Shown in pieces: positions 46,173-54,560 of a stretch of 64,000 bases of DNA; position 1 is the stretch's first letter, and each line of letters begins with the position of its first letter. Below the pieces are notes generated by a model. That model had not been told where the DNA came from and made no database searches. It saw only the letters and a program-made list of their open reading frames with translations. The DNA is from G963704535 sp963704535 (GTDB taxonomy: Bacteria > Chloroflexota > Chloroflexia > Chloroflexales > Roseiflexaceae): contig OY969916.1 in the NCBI GenBank assembly GCA_963704535.1, forward strand, positions 3,410,001-3,474,000, in the 5' to 3' direction. Position numbers and translations under genes: made by a program.

Positions 46173-46199
46173 ATTTTCGCGTGGGAGGATTATGCTTTG

Positions 46200-46275
46200 T
46201 GGAGCCGCTGGTCGGACTCGAACCGACGACCTAGTGTTTACAAAACACTTGCTCTGCCAACTGAGCTACAGCGGC
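46200..46275 (-). tRNA. tRNA-Thr (anticodon UGU)
   Basis: 76-nt minus-strand cloverleaf starting GCCGCTGTAGCTCAGTTGGC. Anticodon stem-loop AGTGT-TTTGTAA-ACACT (anticodon TGT), T-arm GTCGG-TTCGAGT-CCGAC, acceptor GCCGCTG/CAGCGGC, discriminator T and encoded CCA at 46200-46202. It lies 28 bases upstream of the long TPR frame. Confidence 0.95.
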
Positions 46276-46291
46276 ACGTGTGCGCCGGTAC

Positions 46292-46321
46292 ATTCTAACA
46301 TGTGGGTGCTGGGCTCGTCAA
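46292..46321 (-). promoter_or_regulatory. Sigma70-type promoter for tRNA-Thr
   Basis: Minus strand TTGACG (46316-46321), 18-base spacer, TAGAAT (46292-46297), ending 17 bases before the tRNA 5' end. It may also serve the TPR gene downstream. Confidence 0.7.
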
Positions 46322-46383
46322 TGCCCGCGCGGCGCAACATGGCTGGGCTATTGCAGTAGGGCACCATAATCCGCGCGGGAGAT

Positions 46384-46391
46384 GGTATAAT
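46384..46391 (+). promoter_or_regulatory. Extended -10 box before the 114-residue protein
   Basis: GGTATAAT with a TGG extension (46383-46391) lies ~40 bases upstream of the ATG at 46431. No good -35 box is present at the right distance, which is typical for extended -10 promoters. Confidence 0.5.
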
Positions 46392-46430
46392 AGCGCGACA
46401 CAAGCGTACCGATGCCACGGAGGATCGACG

Positions 46431-46775
46431 ATGCAAACCCCATCGCAGCAGGTGCCGAATCTCGATGGATTTGAACTGCCGCCCCCAGAGGAGAGCCTGG
46501 TCAGGGCCAAGCAGCGCCTGGCGCAGACCTTGCGGCACGACGAGATGGTCTGGCTGGTGGCCGAGCGCTACGAGCCCGCCATGCCATCCTGGACGCTGGA
46601 CGTCGTGCGGCAGGGCGCGCTTGGGCGCTGGGTGCGCCAGCGCCAGCGCTTCGACACGCAGGCCGAGGTGCTCTATTACATGGGCGAGAGCGCGCTGTCC
46701 GATACTGAGTTCCGCGATGTGCGCCGCAGTGCGGCACTCTTCCCGGTGGCCGAGTGGAAGGCCCAGGAGTTCTGA
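46431..46775 (+). CDS. Conserved-looking small protein, unknown function
   Basis: 114 residues from the ATG at 46431, seven bases after GGAGGATCGACG (a good Shine-Dalgarno); the longer frame from 46302 would include the promoter. The product is soluble, acidic-to-neutral: QVPNLDGFELPPPEESLVRA, KQRLAQTLRHDEMVWLVAER, YEPAMPSWTLDVVRQGALGR, WVRQRQRFDTQAEVLYYMGE, SALSDTEFRDVRRSAALFP. I do not recognise a family. The codon use and RBS support a real gene. It is followed by a hairpin and then the S9 peptidase. Confidence 0.7.
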   Translation: MQTPSQQVPNLDGFELPPPEESLVRAKQRLAQTLRHDEMVWLVAERYEPAMPSWTLDVVRQGALGRWVRQRQRFDTQAEVLYYMGESALSDTEFRDVRRSAALFPVAEWKAQEF

Positions 46776-46789
46776 GTGTCTATCCGAAA

Positions 46790-46834
46790 AAGGAGGGAGG
46801 AGCTTGGGGAGGGCGCTGCCTTCCCCAAGTTCCT
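46790..46834 (+). terminator. Hairpin between the small protein and the peptidase
   Basis: aggagcttggggagggcgct and gccttccccaagttcctcct pair almost fully (one mismatch around the loop). It stands 15 bases after the upstream stop and ~30 before the S9 peptidase start. Confidence 0.55.
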
Positions 46835-46862
46835 CCTATAAACATCGAACAAGGAGCGGTGT

Positions 46863-48926
46863 GTGTCTGATGATCCTGCCACTTTCCAGGTCGATGACCT
46901 CTACCAGCTTGGCTGGCTGGAGGACCCGCGCTTTAGCCCCGATGGGCGCTATGTCGCCTATGTGCGTGTCATCGTCGACCGCCCCCGTAACTGCTATCGC
47001 CGCGCGATCTGGCTGGCCCCGACCGATGGACGGCCACCACGCCGCTTTACCTCCGGCTATAAAAGCGATACGACGCCGCGCTGGAGCCCCGATGGCCGGC
47101 GGATTGCGTTTGTCTCGACCCGCGATGGCGACAAGCCGCAGATCTATGTGATCGGCTTGGACGGCGGCGAGGCCCGCCAGTTGACGAAGATGCGCCACGG
47201 TGCCAGCGAGCCTGCCTGGAGCCCTGACGGCGGGCGGATCGCGTTCCTCTCTCCGCTCAATGAGCCCGAGCGTGCTCACGAGGATAGCGATGCCCAGGAC
47301 GAGACCTCCGAGGACGCATGGGAGAACTCCCAGGTGGAGGCGCGTCGGGCCCACGAGGAGGAGCGCCGCTTTGATCCGCGTGTGCTTTCGCGGCTACCGT
47401 ATCGCAGCGGGGTCGCCTTCTTCGATGACCGGCGCAATCACGTCTATGTGATCGAAGTGCCGGAGGATGATGATGCCGACCTGCCCCCAGCGCGCCGCCT
47501 GACCGATGGCGATATGCACTATGGTACGCCGGCCTGGATGCCTGATGGCGCGTCGCTGCTCACGACCGCGACGCGCGATCCGGAGGCCGATTCGCTCTTC
47601 GCCTACTACGATATCCTGCGCGTCCCTGTGCCTCAGGAGGGGCGCGCGGCGGCCCAGCGGCTGACGGAGCCCGGCTTCTCCTATTACGATCCAGAGCCCT
47701 CGCCCGATGGCCACCTGATCGCGCTGCGCCGCATGCCCGACGACCGGCCGCTAGCCGTTGGGGCGCGCATCGCCGTCCTCCACGCCGATGGCGGCCAACT
47801 GTACGACTTGACCGCCGATGCCGACCTGAATGTCGAGCAGTATCGCTGGCTGCCCGATGGCCGCGGGCTGCTGTACACGGCCGGCTGGCGCGGCGATCAG
47901 CCGGTGCATTGCGTGATGCTCGACCGGGGCGCCGGCCAGGCGTCCCCGACCGGCTGCGGCCGGCTTGTGAGCGACTTCGATGTCGGGCCGGACGGCGGCG
48001 TGGCGTTTGTCGCCGGCGGGCTCGACAACCCCTGTGAGCTGTTTCTGCGGCGGCCCGATGGGACCGAGGCCCAGCTCACATCGATCAGCGCGCCCCTGCT
48101 GGCGAGCCGCCAGGCCGTATCATTCGAGGAGTTCTGCTACCGCGCGCCCGACGATCGCGAGGTCCACGGCTGGGTGCTGCGCCCGCCCGGCTTCGACCCG
48201 GCCCGCACCTACCCGCTGGCGGTCTATATCCACGGCGGCCCGCATATTATGTGGGGGCCGGGGTTCCGCAGCATGTGGCACGAGTGGCAGGTGGCGGCGG
48301 CGCGCGGCTACGTGGTCTTCTTCTGCAATCCACGCGGCTCCGAGGGCTACGGCGAGCACTGGCGCGACGCCATCCACGCGAACTGGGGCATCGCCGACGC
48401 GCCCGACATCCACGCCGGCATCGACGCGCTGATCGCGCGCGGCGGCATCGACCCGGCGCGTATCGCCGTCACCGGCGGCTCGTATGGCGGCTATATGACC
48501 GCCTGGCTGATCGCCCATAGCGAGCGGTTTGCCTGTGCCGTGGCGGCGCGCGGGGTGTACAACTTGCTCTCGCACCACAGTACCAGCGATGCACACGAGC
48601 TGATCGAGTTCGAGTTCGACGGCTACCCTTGGACGATGCACGAGAAGCTGTGGCAGCACTCGCCGCTGGCCCACGCCCATCATATCAGGACGCCGCTCCT
48701 GATCCTGCACAGCGAGCAGGACTATCGCGTCCCGATCAGCGAGGCCGAGCAGCTCTTCGCGATCCTGCGCCGCCGCAAGCAGGTGGTCGAGTTCGTACGC
48801 TATCCCCGCGAGGGGCACGAACTCACGCGCGCCGGCGAGCCACGCCACCGCGCCGACCATATGCGGCGAACGCTGGAGTGGTTCGATCGCTACTGCCAGC
48901 CGGAGAAGGTCGAGGATCGAGGATAG
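46863..48926 (+). CDS. S9-family prolyl oligopeptidase / acylaminoacyl peptidase
   Basis: 687 residues from GTG 46863 after CAAGGAGCGGT. Residues ~8-400 form a WD40-like/PD40 beta-propeller (WLEDPRFSPDGRYVAYVRVI, TPRWSPDGRRIAFVSTRDGD, EPAWSPDGGRIAFLSPLNEP, YDPEPSPDGHLIALRRMP). Residues ~430-685 are the alpha/beta hydrolase: YPLAVYIHGGPHIMWGP oxyanion loop, catalytic Ser540 in TGGSYGGYMTAW, Asp620 in HSEQDYRVPI, His652 in REGHEL. No signal peptide, so intracellular peptide turnover is likely. Complete and intact. Confidence 0.93.
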   Translation: MSDDPATFQVDDLYQLGWLEDPRFSPDGRYVAYVRVIVDRPRNCYRRAIWLAPTDGRPPRRFTSGYKSDTTPRWSPDGRRIAFVSTRDGDKPQIYVIGLDGGEARQLTKMRHGASEPAWSPDGGRIAFLSPLNEPERAHEDSDAQDETSEDAWENSQVEARRAHEEERRFDPRVLSRLPYRSGVAFFDDRRNHVYVIEVPEDDDADLPPARRLTDGDMHYGTPAWMPDGASLLTTATRDPEADSLFAYYDILRVPVPQEGRAAAQRLTEPGFSYYDPEPSPDGHLIALRRMPDDRPLAVGARIAVLHADGGQLYDLTADADLNVEQYRWLPDGRGLLYTAGWRGDQPVHCVMLDRGAGQASPTGCGRLVSDFDVGPDGGVAFVAGGLDNPCELFLRRPDGTEAQLTSISAPLLASRQAVSFEEFCYRAPDDREVHGWVLRPPGFDPARTYPLAVYIHGGPHIMWGPGFRSMWHEWQVAAARGYVVFFCNPRGSEGYGEHWRDAIHANWGIADAPDIHAGIDALIARGGIDPARIAVTGGSYGGYMTAWLIAHSERFACAVAARGVYNLLSHHSTSDAHELIEFEFDGYPWTMHEKLWQHSPLAHAHHIRTPLLILHSEQDYRVPISEAEQLFAILRRRKQVVEFVRYPREGHELTRAGEPRHRADHMRRTLEWFDRYCQPEKVEDRG

Positions 48927-48996
48927 AGGATAGAGGATGGAGGTGGCATGGGCCGTTTAACGCGGTGCTACCTTCTATGCTCAAAAGGAGCCGGCG

Positions 48997-49272
48997 ATGC
49001 CCGATACACACGCGCACGAGCCGCACCCGTGGAGCGAGATGACCCCCGATCAGGTGCTGGACACGCTGGTCTATGAGCTCTATGGGCCGGTGAGTGCCCT
49101 CGGCAATGAGATCGACCGGCTCTCGACCGGGGCCTTCGAGGACGAAGAGCTGACCGATCTGCTGGCCCAGATTCGCGAGGGCGTCAACAGTCTGAGCCGT
49201 TTGGTCGTGATGCTGAAGCGCTATACCACCGATCGGCATGACGCGGCGCGTGGGGATATTGAGGAACGATGA
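48997..49272 (+). CDS. Small helical protein coupled to a dynamin-like GTPase
   Basis: 91 residues, ATG after AAAAGGAGCCGGCG. The core TPDQVLDTLVYELYGPVSAL, GNEIDRLSTGAFEDEELTDL, LAQIREGVNSLSRLVVMLKR resembles the helical-hairpin dimerisation domain of histidine kinases, but it lacks the phospho-His motif and any ATPase domain. The stop overlaps the ATG of the GTPase gene (ATGA at 49269-49272), so translation is coupled and a shared role in membrane remodelling or regulation of the GTPase is likely. Function otherwise unknown. Confidence 0.75.
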   Translation: MPDTHAHEPHPWSEMTPDQVLDTLVYELYGPVSALGNEIDRLSTGAFEDEELTDLLAQIREGVNSLSRLVVMLKRYTTDRHDAARGDIEER

Positions 49273-51040
49273 CAACAACTTCGACCAAAACATTCGGACT
49301 GCTCCGCCGCAAGCGGATGCTGACCGAGCGCCAGGAGGCGCTGCTGGAGCAGGAGCGCAAGGTGCTGACGACGCTGCGCGACGCGCTCCAGCGGTTCGGG
49401 GCCGATGTCGCGACCGGCGACGCGCGCACGCTCGATGATACGATCGCGCACCTCGACGAGCTGTTTTTGCTGGTGATCGCCGGTGAGTTCAACTCCGGCA
49501 AGTCCAGCTTTATCAACGCCCTGCTGGGCGATAAGGTGCTGGCCGAGGGAGTGACGCCCACCACCGACCGGATCACCCTGCTGCGCTATGGCCCGGAGCC
49601 GGACGAGAAGCCAGTGGAGGAGTTCCTGCTTGAGCGCCGCTTCCCCGCCGATGTGCTCCAGCGCCTGACGATCGTCGATACCCCCGGCACCAATGCGATC
49701 ATCCGCCGCCACGAGGAGCTGACCCGCGAGTTCATCCCCCGCTCGGACCTGGTGTTGTTCATCACCTCGGCCGACCGGCCCTTCACCGAGAGCGAGCGCG
49801 CCTTTCTGGCCGCCATCCAGGAGTGGGGCAAGAAGATCGTGGTTATCCTCAACAAGGTTGATCTGCTCAACGAGCAGGAAGTGGACCAGGTCGTCAGCTT
49901 CATCCGCGAGAACGCCCGCGATCTGCTGGGCTTCACCCCCGAGATCTTCCCGCTTTCGGCCCGGCTGGCCCAGCGCGCCCGCGCCGGCGCCGACGAGGCG
50001 ACCTGGAAGACCAGCCGCTTCGAGGAGATCGAGCGCTTCATCCTGGAGACCCTGGACGAGGAGCAGCGCGTACGGCTCAAGCTGCTCTCGCCGCTCGGCG
50101 TAGCCCAGCACCTCGCCACCAAGTATCTGGCCGTCGTCGAGGGGCGGCTGGGCACGCTCCAGCAGGACTTCGCCACGATCGACAATGTCGAGCGCCAGCT
50201 CGAGCTGTTCCGCGACGACCTGACTGACGACTTCAAATACCACCTGACCGAGGTCGAGAATATCCTGAACGAGTTCGAGTTGCGTGGGATCACGTTCTTC
50301 GATGATACAATCCAGCTAAAGAACATCTGGCAGTTGCGAAATAGAGAGTGGCTGAGCGAGGCATTCGAGCAGGAGGTGGTGGCGATCTGCCCCAGCAGGT
50401 CGAGGGCCGGCTGAATGGCCTGATCGACTGGATCATCGAGAAGAATCTGCGACTGTGGCAGTCGGTGATGGACTACCTCCAGCGCGAACGGGTGCCCGAG
50501 CACCGGGCCGGGTTGATCGGCGATGTCGGAGGCTCATTCGACTACAACCGCGGCGCGCTGCTCGACTCGGTCGCGCGCAAGGCGAATATGGTCGTCGCCA
50601 CCTACGATCGCGAAGCCGAGGCGCGCATGCTCAGCGAGGATATCCGCAACGCGATTGTGACAACCGGGCTGGCGCAGGCCGGCGCGCTCGGCATCGGCGG
50701 CTTAATCCTGGCGGCCACCACGATCGCCTGGATCGATGTCACGGGCATCTTGGCGGCCACGCTGATCTCAGCCGCCGGTCTGTTCGTGCTGCCGGCCAAG
50801 CGCCGCAAGCTCAAGCAGGATTTCCATGACAAGATCGTCGATATGCGCGAACGGCTGTTGCAGACAATGCAACACCAGTTCAACAGCGAGCTAGACCAGA
50901 TGCTTGCGCGCATCCGCGAGGCGATCGCGCCCTACACCCGCTTCATTCGCTCGCAGCGCGAGCTGCTCGTCGACGTCCAGCGCGACCTCTCTGATGTCGA
51001 TGTCGAGCTGGGCCGGCTGCGAGCCGATATAGAAAGTTAG
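49269..51040 (+). CDS. Bacterial dynamin-like GTPase, frameshifted near 50385
   Basis: The first frame covers residues 1-~374. G1 is GEFNSGKSSFINALLG (res ~74-89), switch GVTPTTDRITLLRYG, G3 IVDTPGTN, G4 ILNKVDLLNEQE, then a stalk helix region (QLELFRDDLTDDFKYHLTEV). At ~50384 the sequence gtggcgatctg lacks one G relative to the expected gtggcggatctg; the match continues two frames on as DLPQQVEGRLNGLIDWIIEK to 51040, with a transmembrane pair (QAGALGIGGLILAATTIAWI, GILAATLISAAGLFVLP) and a coiled-coil end. Corrected length ~590 residues, typical for this family of membrane-fusing or -protecting GTPases. Start coupled to the small protein upstream. Confidence 0.85.
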
Positions 51041-51054
51041 CCGCTGTAGGCGAA

Positions 51055-51112
51055 GTCAGTTGTCAGTGGTCCGTGGTCAGTTGCAACTGACCACGGACCA
51101 CTGACAACTGAC
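51055..51112. repeat. Perfect 58-bp palindrome without loop
   Basis: Arms of 29 bases beginning gtcagttgtcagtggtccgt; the second arm is the exact complement with no spacer. Ends eight bases before the AGGAGGT of the next gene. It belongs to the word-like hairpin class. Confidence 0.9.
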
Positions 51113-51126
51113 TCTCAGGAGGTGTT

Positions 51127-51953
51127 ATGCGCCCCAACGGGATCATCACCCTCACAACCGACTTTGGCCTGGCCGATAGCTACGTCGGCGCGATGAAGGG
51201 GGTCATCCTCAGTATCGCGCCGGATGCCCGGCTGGTCGATATCACCCATGACGTCGGCCCGCAGAAGACCCACCAGGCCGCCTACATCGTGCAGACATTC
51301 TATAGCTACTTCCCGCCCGGCACGATTTACCTGGTCGTGGTGGACCCGGAAGTCGGCAGCCAGCGGCGCGCGATTGCGCTCCAGACGCCGGAGGCGATCT
51401 TCGTCGCGCCTGACAACGGCGTGCTGACCTATGCCTGGCGCGATGCGCTGGCGCGCTGGGGGGCCGAGCGCTGTATCGTGGTCGAGCTGGCCGAGCAGCG
51501 CTTCTGGCTTCAACGGATCAGCAGCACCTTCCACGGGCGCGATATTTCGCGCCGGTGGCGGCGCACCTGGCCGCCGGCACATCGACGACGGCGCTCGGCC
51601 CGCGGCTGCCGGCGATCAGCGAGGCGGCGCTAGAGCAGCCGGCGCGCGGCCGCACCGGCGCGCTGGTCGGGCAGATTATCCACGTGGATCACTTCGGCAA
51701 CTGCATCACCAATATCACGCCGCGCCACCTCGAAGAGGTCGGGATGAGCGAGCAACTAGTCGTCCAGATCATCGACCAGCAGATTGCCGGGCTCCAGCGC
51801 ACCTACGCCGACGGGCCGGTAGGCGGGCTGATCGCGCTGATCGGCAGCAGCGACCGGCTGGAGCTGGCCGTCCGCAACGGCAATGCCGCCCAGACGCTCG
51901 GCGTGGGGATCGGCGATACGGTGCGGATCTACGGGGGGAGCGGCGATCGATGA
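51127..51953 (+). CDS. SAM hydroxide adenosyltransferase (DUF62), frameshifted near 51544
   Basis: ATG 51127 after AGGAGGTGTT. First frame: IITLTTDFGLADSYVGAMKG, VDITHDVGPQKTHQAAYIVQ, YFPPGTIYLVVVDPEVGSQR, FVAPDNGVLTYAWRDALARW, STFHGRDI, all hallmark motifs of DUF62, which adds hydroxide to S-adenosylmethionine to give adenosine and methionine. At ~51544 gatatttcgcg lacks one T; with it restored the protein continues FAPVAAHLAAGTSTTALGPR, VGQIIHVDHFGNCITNITPR, GNAAQTLGVGIGDTVRIYGG to TGA 51951-51953. Full length ~275 residues. Sequencing error is likely, because every family residue around the gap is intact. Confidence 0.87.
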
Positions 51954-51961
51954 TGCAAGGG

Positions 51962-52027
51962 GAATGGAGATGAGAGATTGGAGATTGAATTCGAGCGCGA
52001 TCAATCTCCAATCTCTCATCTCCATTC
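51962..52027. repeat. Word-like hairpin repeat, gagattggagattg type
   Basis: 27-bp perfect arms (gaatggagatgagagattgg at the left; complement ending 52027) around a 12-base loop, nine bases after the SAM hydroxide adenosyltransferase stop. May act as its terminator. Confidence 0.85.
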
Positions 52028-52078
52028 TCTATTAGACAAGGTTTCGGATGAGGCCGTTCTACTTTACAATGTGGGTGG

Positions 52079-52125
52079 AGGGAGACTGAGGGGGCTGCCC
52101 GCTCAACCCCCCTTTTTCCCAGAAC
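52079..52125. repeat. Dispersed ~100-bp palindromic repeat, degenerate partial copy
   Basis: agggagactgagggggctgc followed by ccgctcaacccccctttttc keeps the outer gagactg and the inner ggctgcc core, but the arms are shortened. It lies 25 bases from the stop of the convergent flippase gene. Confidence 0.6.
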
Positions 52126-52149
52126 TGTAAAGCCCTAAAGAACCTTGTC

Positions 52150-53193
52150 TTAGTCGCGAACGAGCGGGGCTTTGGGTTCAGCGAGTGGGGCCTCTTCGCT
52201 TGTTGAGCCGTGCATCAGCAGGCGGTAGGCGATGGCGGCGACCGGCAGGAGCAGCCAGAAGTTGAGCAGGCGGAAAAGCGGCGCCGCGACATAGGCTTGC
52301 TCGCCCACGCCGAGCTGCGTCAGCGAAAATACCAGCACCGCCTCGACGGTGCCGCCACCGCCCGGCAATACATTGAAGGTACTGGTGATCAGCGCAATGC
52401 CGAACGCGGCCAACACCACAAAGATCGAGGTCGTCGCCCCCAGACCGCGCAGCACCACCAGCATCGCCAGGCTATGCCCCAGCAGCGCGCAGAGCTGGAT
52501 CAGCACCAGCAGCACGATCTCGCTGCGGCGCGCGGCGATCAAGGCCCGCCCGCGCGACAGATCATCGACGATCTTGAGGATCGGCACGTCGCTCCAGGTG
52601 CGACCGAACAGGCGGGCCACCCCATTCTTGATGCCCAGCAGCCAGCGCGTGAGCACCTCTTGCTCGCGGGTCAGGATAAACAGCGCGCCGCCGATCACCG
52701 CTATCGCCACCAGCGCCGCGACCAGGCTAGCCTCCTCGGCCGCGCCGAACCCGCTGCGTAGCGTCAGGTAGCCCAGGCTGAAGCCGAACAGCAAGAGCAT
52801 CCCGCCGGCGTAGCTTAGGGCCTCCAGCGAGGCGGCCAGCGCCGCGTGGCCGCCGGACACGCCCCGCCGCCGAAAGGTCTGCACCAGGAAGGCGTAGCTG
52901 GCCACACCGCCGGCCGGCACCGACTGGCTAAGGATGATCGCGACCAGCGCTACCATCCACAGGCGTAGCGCGCCGAAATGGTAGCCAAGCGAGCGCAGCA
53001 CGCGGTAATAGACTTGCGACGCGCAGAAGAAGCTGAAGATCTCCAGGACGACCGCCAGCAGGAGCCAGGCTGGCTGCGCCTCGCGGAGCAAGTCAAACGC
53101 CGACCAGATGCGGTCGCGCTTGATATAGGCAAGTACCAGGACCACGCACGTGAGCGCGATGCTCACAAACAGTTGCCAGCGACGAGCGCGCAT
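52150..53193 (-). CDS. LPG-synthase-TM / UPF0104 family membrane protein (YbhN-like)
   Basis: 347 residues with about eight membrane segments: QLFVSIALTCVVLVLAYI, WLLLAVVLEIFSFFCASQVY, LWMVALVAIILSQSVPAGGV, AYAGG-type helix (LSYAGGMLLLFGFSLGYLTL), EASLVAALVAIAVIGGALFI, IVLLVLIQLCALLGHSLAML, FVVLAAFGIALITSTFNVLP, FRLLNFWLLLPVAAIAYRLL. The SQSVPAGG and NVLPGGGGTVEA re-entrant motifs are diagnostic of the family, which includes the flippase part of MprF and YbhN-type lipid transporters. No synthase domain follows. Probable inner-membrane lipid or glycolipid flippase. The next gene on the strand is a PAP2 phosphatase further upstream. Confidence 0.88.
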   Translation of the reverse strand: MRARRWQLFVSIALTCVVLVLAYIKRDRIWSAFDLLREAQPAWLLLAVVLEIFSFFCASQVYYRVLRSLGYHFGALRLWMVALVAIILSQSVPAGGVASYAFLVQTFRRRGVSGGHAALAASLEALSYAGGMLLLFGFSLGYLTLRSGFGAAEEASLVAALVAIAVIGGALFILTREQEVLTRWLLGIKNGVARLFGRTWSDVPILKIVDDLSRGRALIAARRSEIVLLVLIQLCALLGHSLAMLVVLRGLGATTSIFVVLAAFGIALITSTFNVLPGGGGTVEAVLVFSLTQLGVGEQAYVAAPLFRLLNFWLLLPVAAIAYRLLMHGSTSEEAPLAEPKAPLVRD

Positions 53194-53303
53194 CTCCAGA
53201 TCCTTTCAAAACGAGGGTGACGTTGTGCTTCCACCAGGAAAGACGGTAGATGCCCGCGGATTGTTTCACACTGGCGCCAGTATACACGATGTCGGTGCGC
53301 CTG

Positions 53304-54029
53304 TCATCTCATTGCGGCGCGGCGCGCGGCGTGCCACTCGGCCACGCGCACCAGCCCGATCGAGACGACCAGCCAGATCAGCCCGGCGATGAACCCGCCC
53401 AGCACATCGGTGGGAAAATGGACCCCGAAATACACCCGCGAGCACCCGACGCCGGTCACGATCAGCACTGCCGCGAGGACGACCGCGATCCTGTGGGCTG
53501 GCCGCCGCAGCAGACGAATCGCCACGAACGCCAGCATACCATAACATGCGATAGCACCCATCGAGTGGCCGCTGGGAAAACTATAGCTGGTAAGAGTAAA
53601 CGGCCCTGTGAACAAGTCCGGCCGCACCCGCTGGTAGAGGGCCTTGAGCACCTGGTTGATGATGCCGGCGCCGGCGCCGGCCAGGACCAGCCCGGCCGCG
53701 TCGATCCAGCGGCCACGGCGCAGCAACGCCAGCGCGGCCCAGCCCAGCATCACGCTCAGCACCAAGGTATCGCCCAGGCTGGTGAAGAACAGCATCACCT
53801 GGTCGAGCACCGACCCCCAGTGGTTATGCATCCAGAGGATCGTTCGCTCGTCGAACATGATGAAGCGGTTGACCAGCACAGCGGCCGCGAGCCAGACGAA
53901 CCCTAGCGTGGCCAGGACGCAAAACAGCGCGCCGGTGAGAATGTAGAGCAGCAGTGCCTTGAGCGGCAGGATTCGCGGCGCTTCTTCAGGTGAGCCCGGC
54001 TGTGCGGGCGTGTGGATGTCTGACCTCAT
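53304..54029 (-). CDS. PAP2-superfamily phosphatase (undecaprenyl-PP or phosphatidate type)
   Basis: 241 residues from MRSDIHTPAQPGSPEEAPR at 54029 (54062 is an alternative). Six membrane segments and all three catalytic signatures: KALYQRVRP (K-x6-R-P), SFPSGHSMG (P-S-G-H), SRVYFGVHFPTDVLGG (S-R-x5-H-x3-D). TMHNHWGS-like MHNHWG near the second helix fits the bacterial UppP-like group. Its likely job is dephosphorylation of a polyprenyl or lipid phosphate on the outer face of the membrane, which would recycle the carrier used in glycan export. Located ~110 bases from the flippase gene, in the same direction. Confidence 0.88.
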   Translation of the reverse strand: MRSDIHTPAQPGSPEEAPRILPLKALLLYILTGALFCVLATLGFVWLAAAVLVNRFIMFDERTILWMHNHWGSVLDQVMLFFTSLGDTLVLSVMLGWAALALLRRGRWIDAAGLVLAGAGAGIINQVLKALYQRVRPDLFTGPFTLTSYSFPSGHSMGAIACYGMLAFVAIRLLRRPAHRIAVVLAAVLIVTGVGCSRVYFGVHFPTDVLGGFIAGLIWLVVSIGLVRVAEWHAARRAAMR

Positions 54030-54226
54030 ACCTGCTTGAGATAGCACAGCGCGTACCAACAAGGAGTTGGGCAGTATATATTACAGCGCAAAGTCGCCAA
54101 AAGCATAGCGTCCTGGACCCAGAGGGTACCCCGCGTTGTCTGTCTCTAAACCCAATGGTATCGCCGTCGCAATCATTCCCCGCGATGATGGACCACCGGA
54201 TGCACGACCTTCGGTGGAGTCTGACG

Positions 54227-54410
54227 GAAGCTCCACACGCCGTGAGCGAAGTTCCGCATGCCGTGAGCGAAGCTCCGCAGGCCGTGAGCGAAGCTCCGCA
54301 GGCCGTGAGCGAAGCTCCGCATGCCGTGAGCGAAGCTCCGCAGGCCGTGAGCGAAGCTCCGCATGCCGTGAGCGAAGCTCCGCAGGCCGTGAGCGAAGTT
54401 CAAGATGCTG
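54227..54410. repeat. 21-bp tandem repeat array (8.8 units)
   Basis: The unit is gaagctccgcaggccgtgagc with alternating cag/cat and a few substitutions. Because 21 is a multiple of three, three or more frames stay open: plus-strand AVSEAPQ heptads (53990-54427) and minus-strand FAHGLRS or AELRSRP heptads. None of these frames has a convincing start or flanking domain, so I treat the array as a minisatellite. Confidence 0.85.
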
Positions 54411-54560
54411 TGTGCTATGTTTCCTAACCCAATATTGCGCTGTAATATTATCAATTGTCTTTTCAATCATCACAACGAACGGGGTTCATGGAAGTGGAAT
54501 TGATTGACGACAAAGTGCGGATCCGAGGCCAGGCGATCATCGTTCTCGAAGGCCAGCTAA

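Noticed and set aside
49221..50243. 340-codon minus-strand frame antisense to the dynamin-like gene
   Set aside because: GTPase motifs G1, G3 and G4 on the plus strand settle the coding strand.
54227..54410. Possible CRISPR array
   Set aside because: The units are contiguous 21-bp tandem copies without spacers; there are no cas genes.
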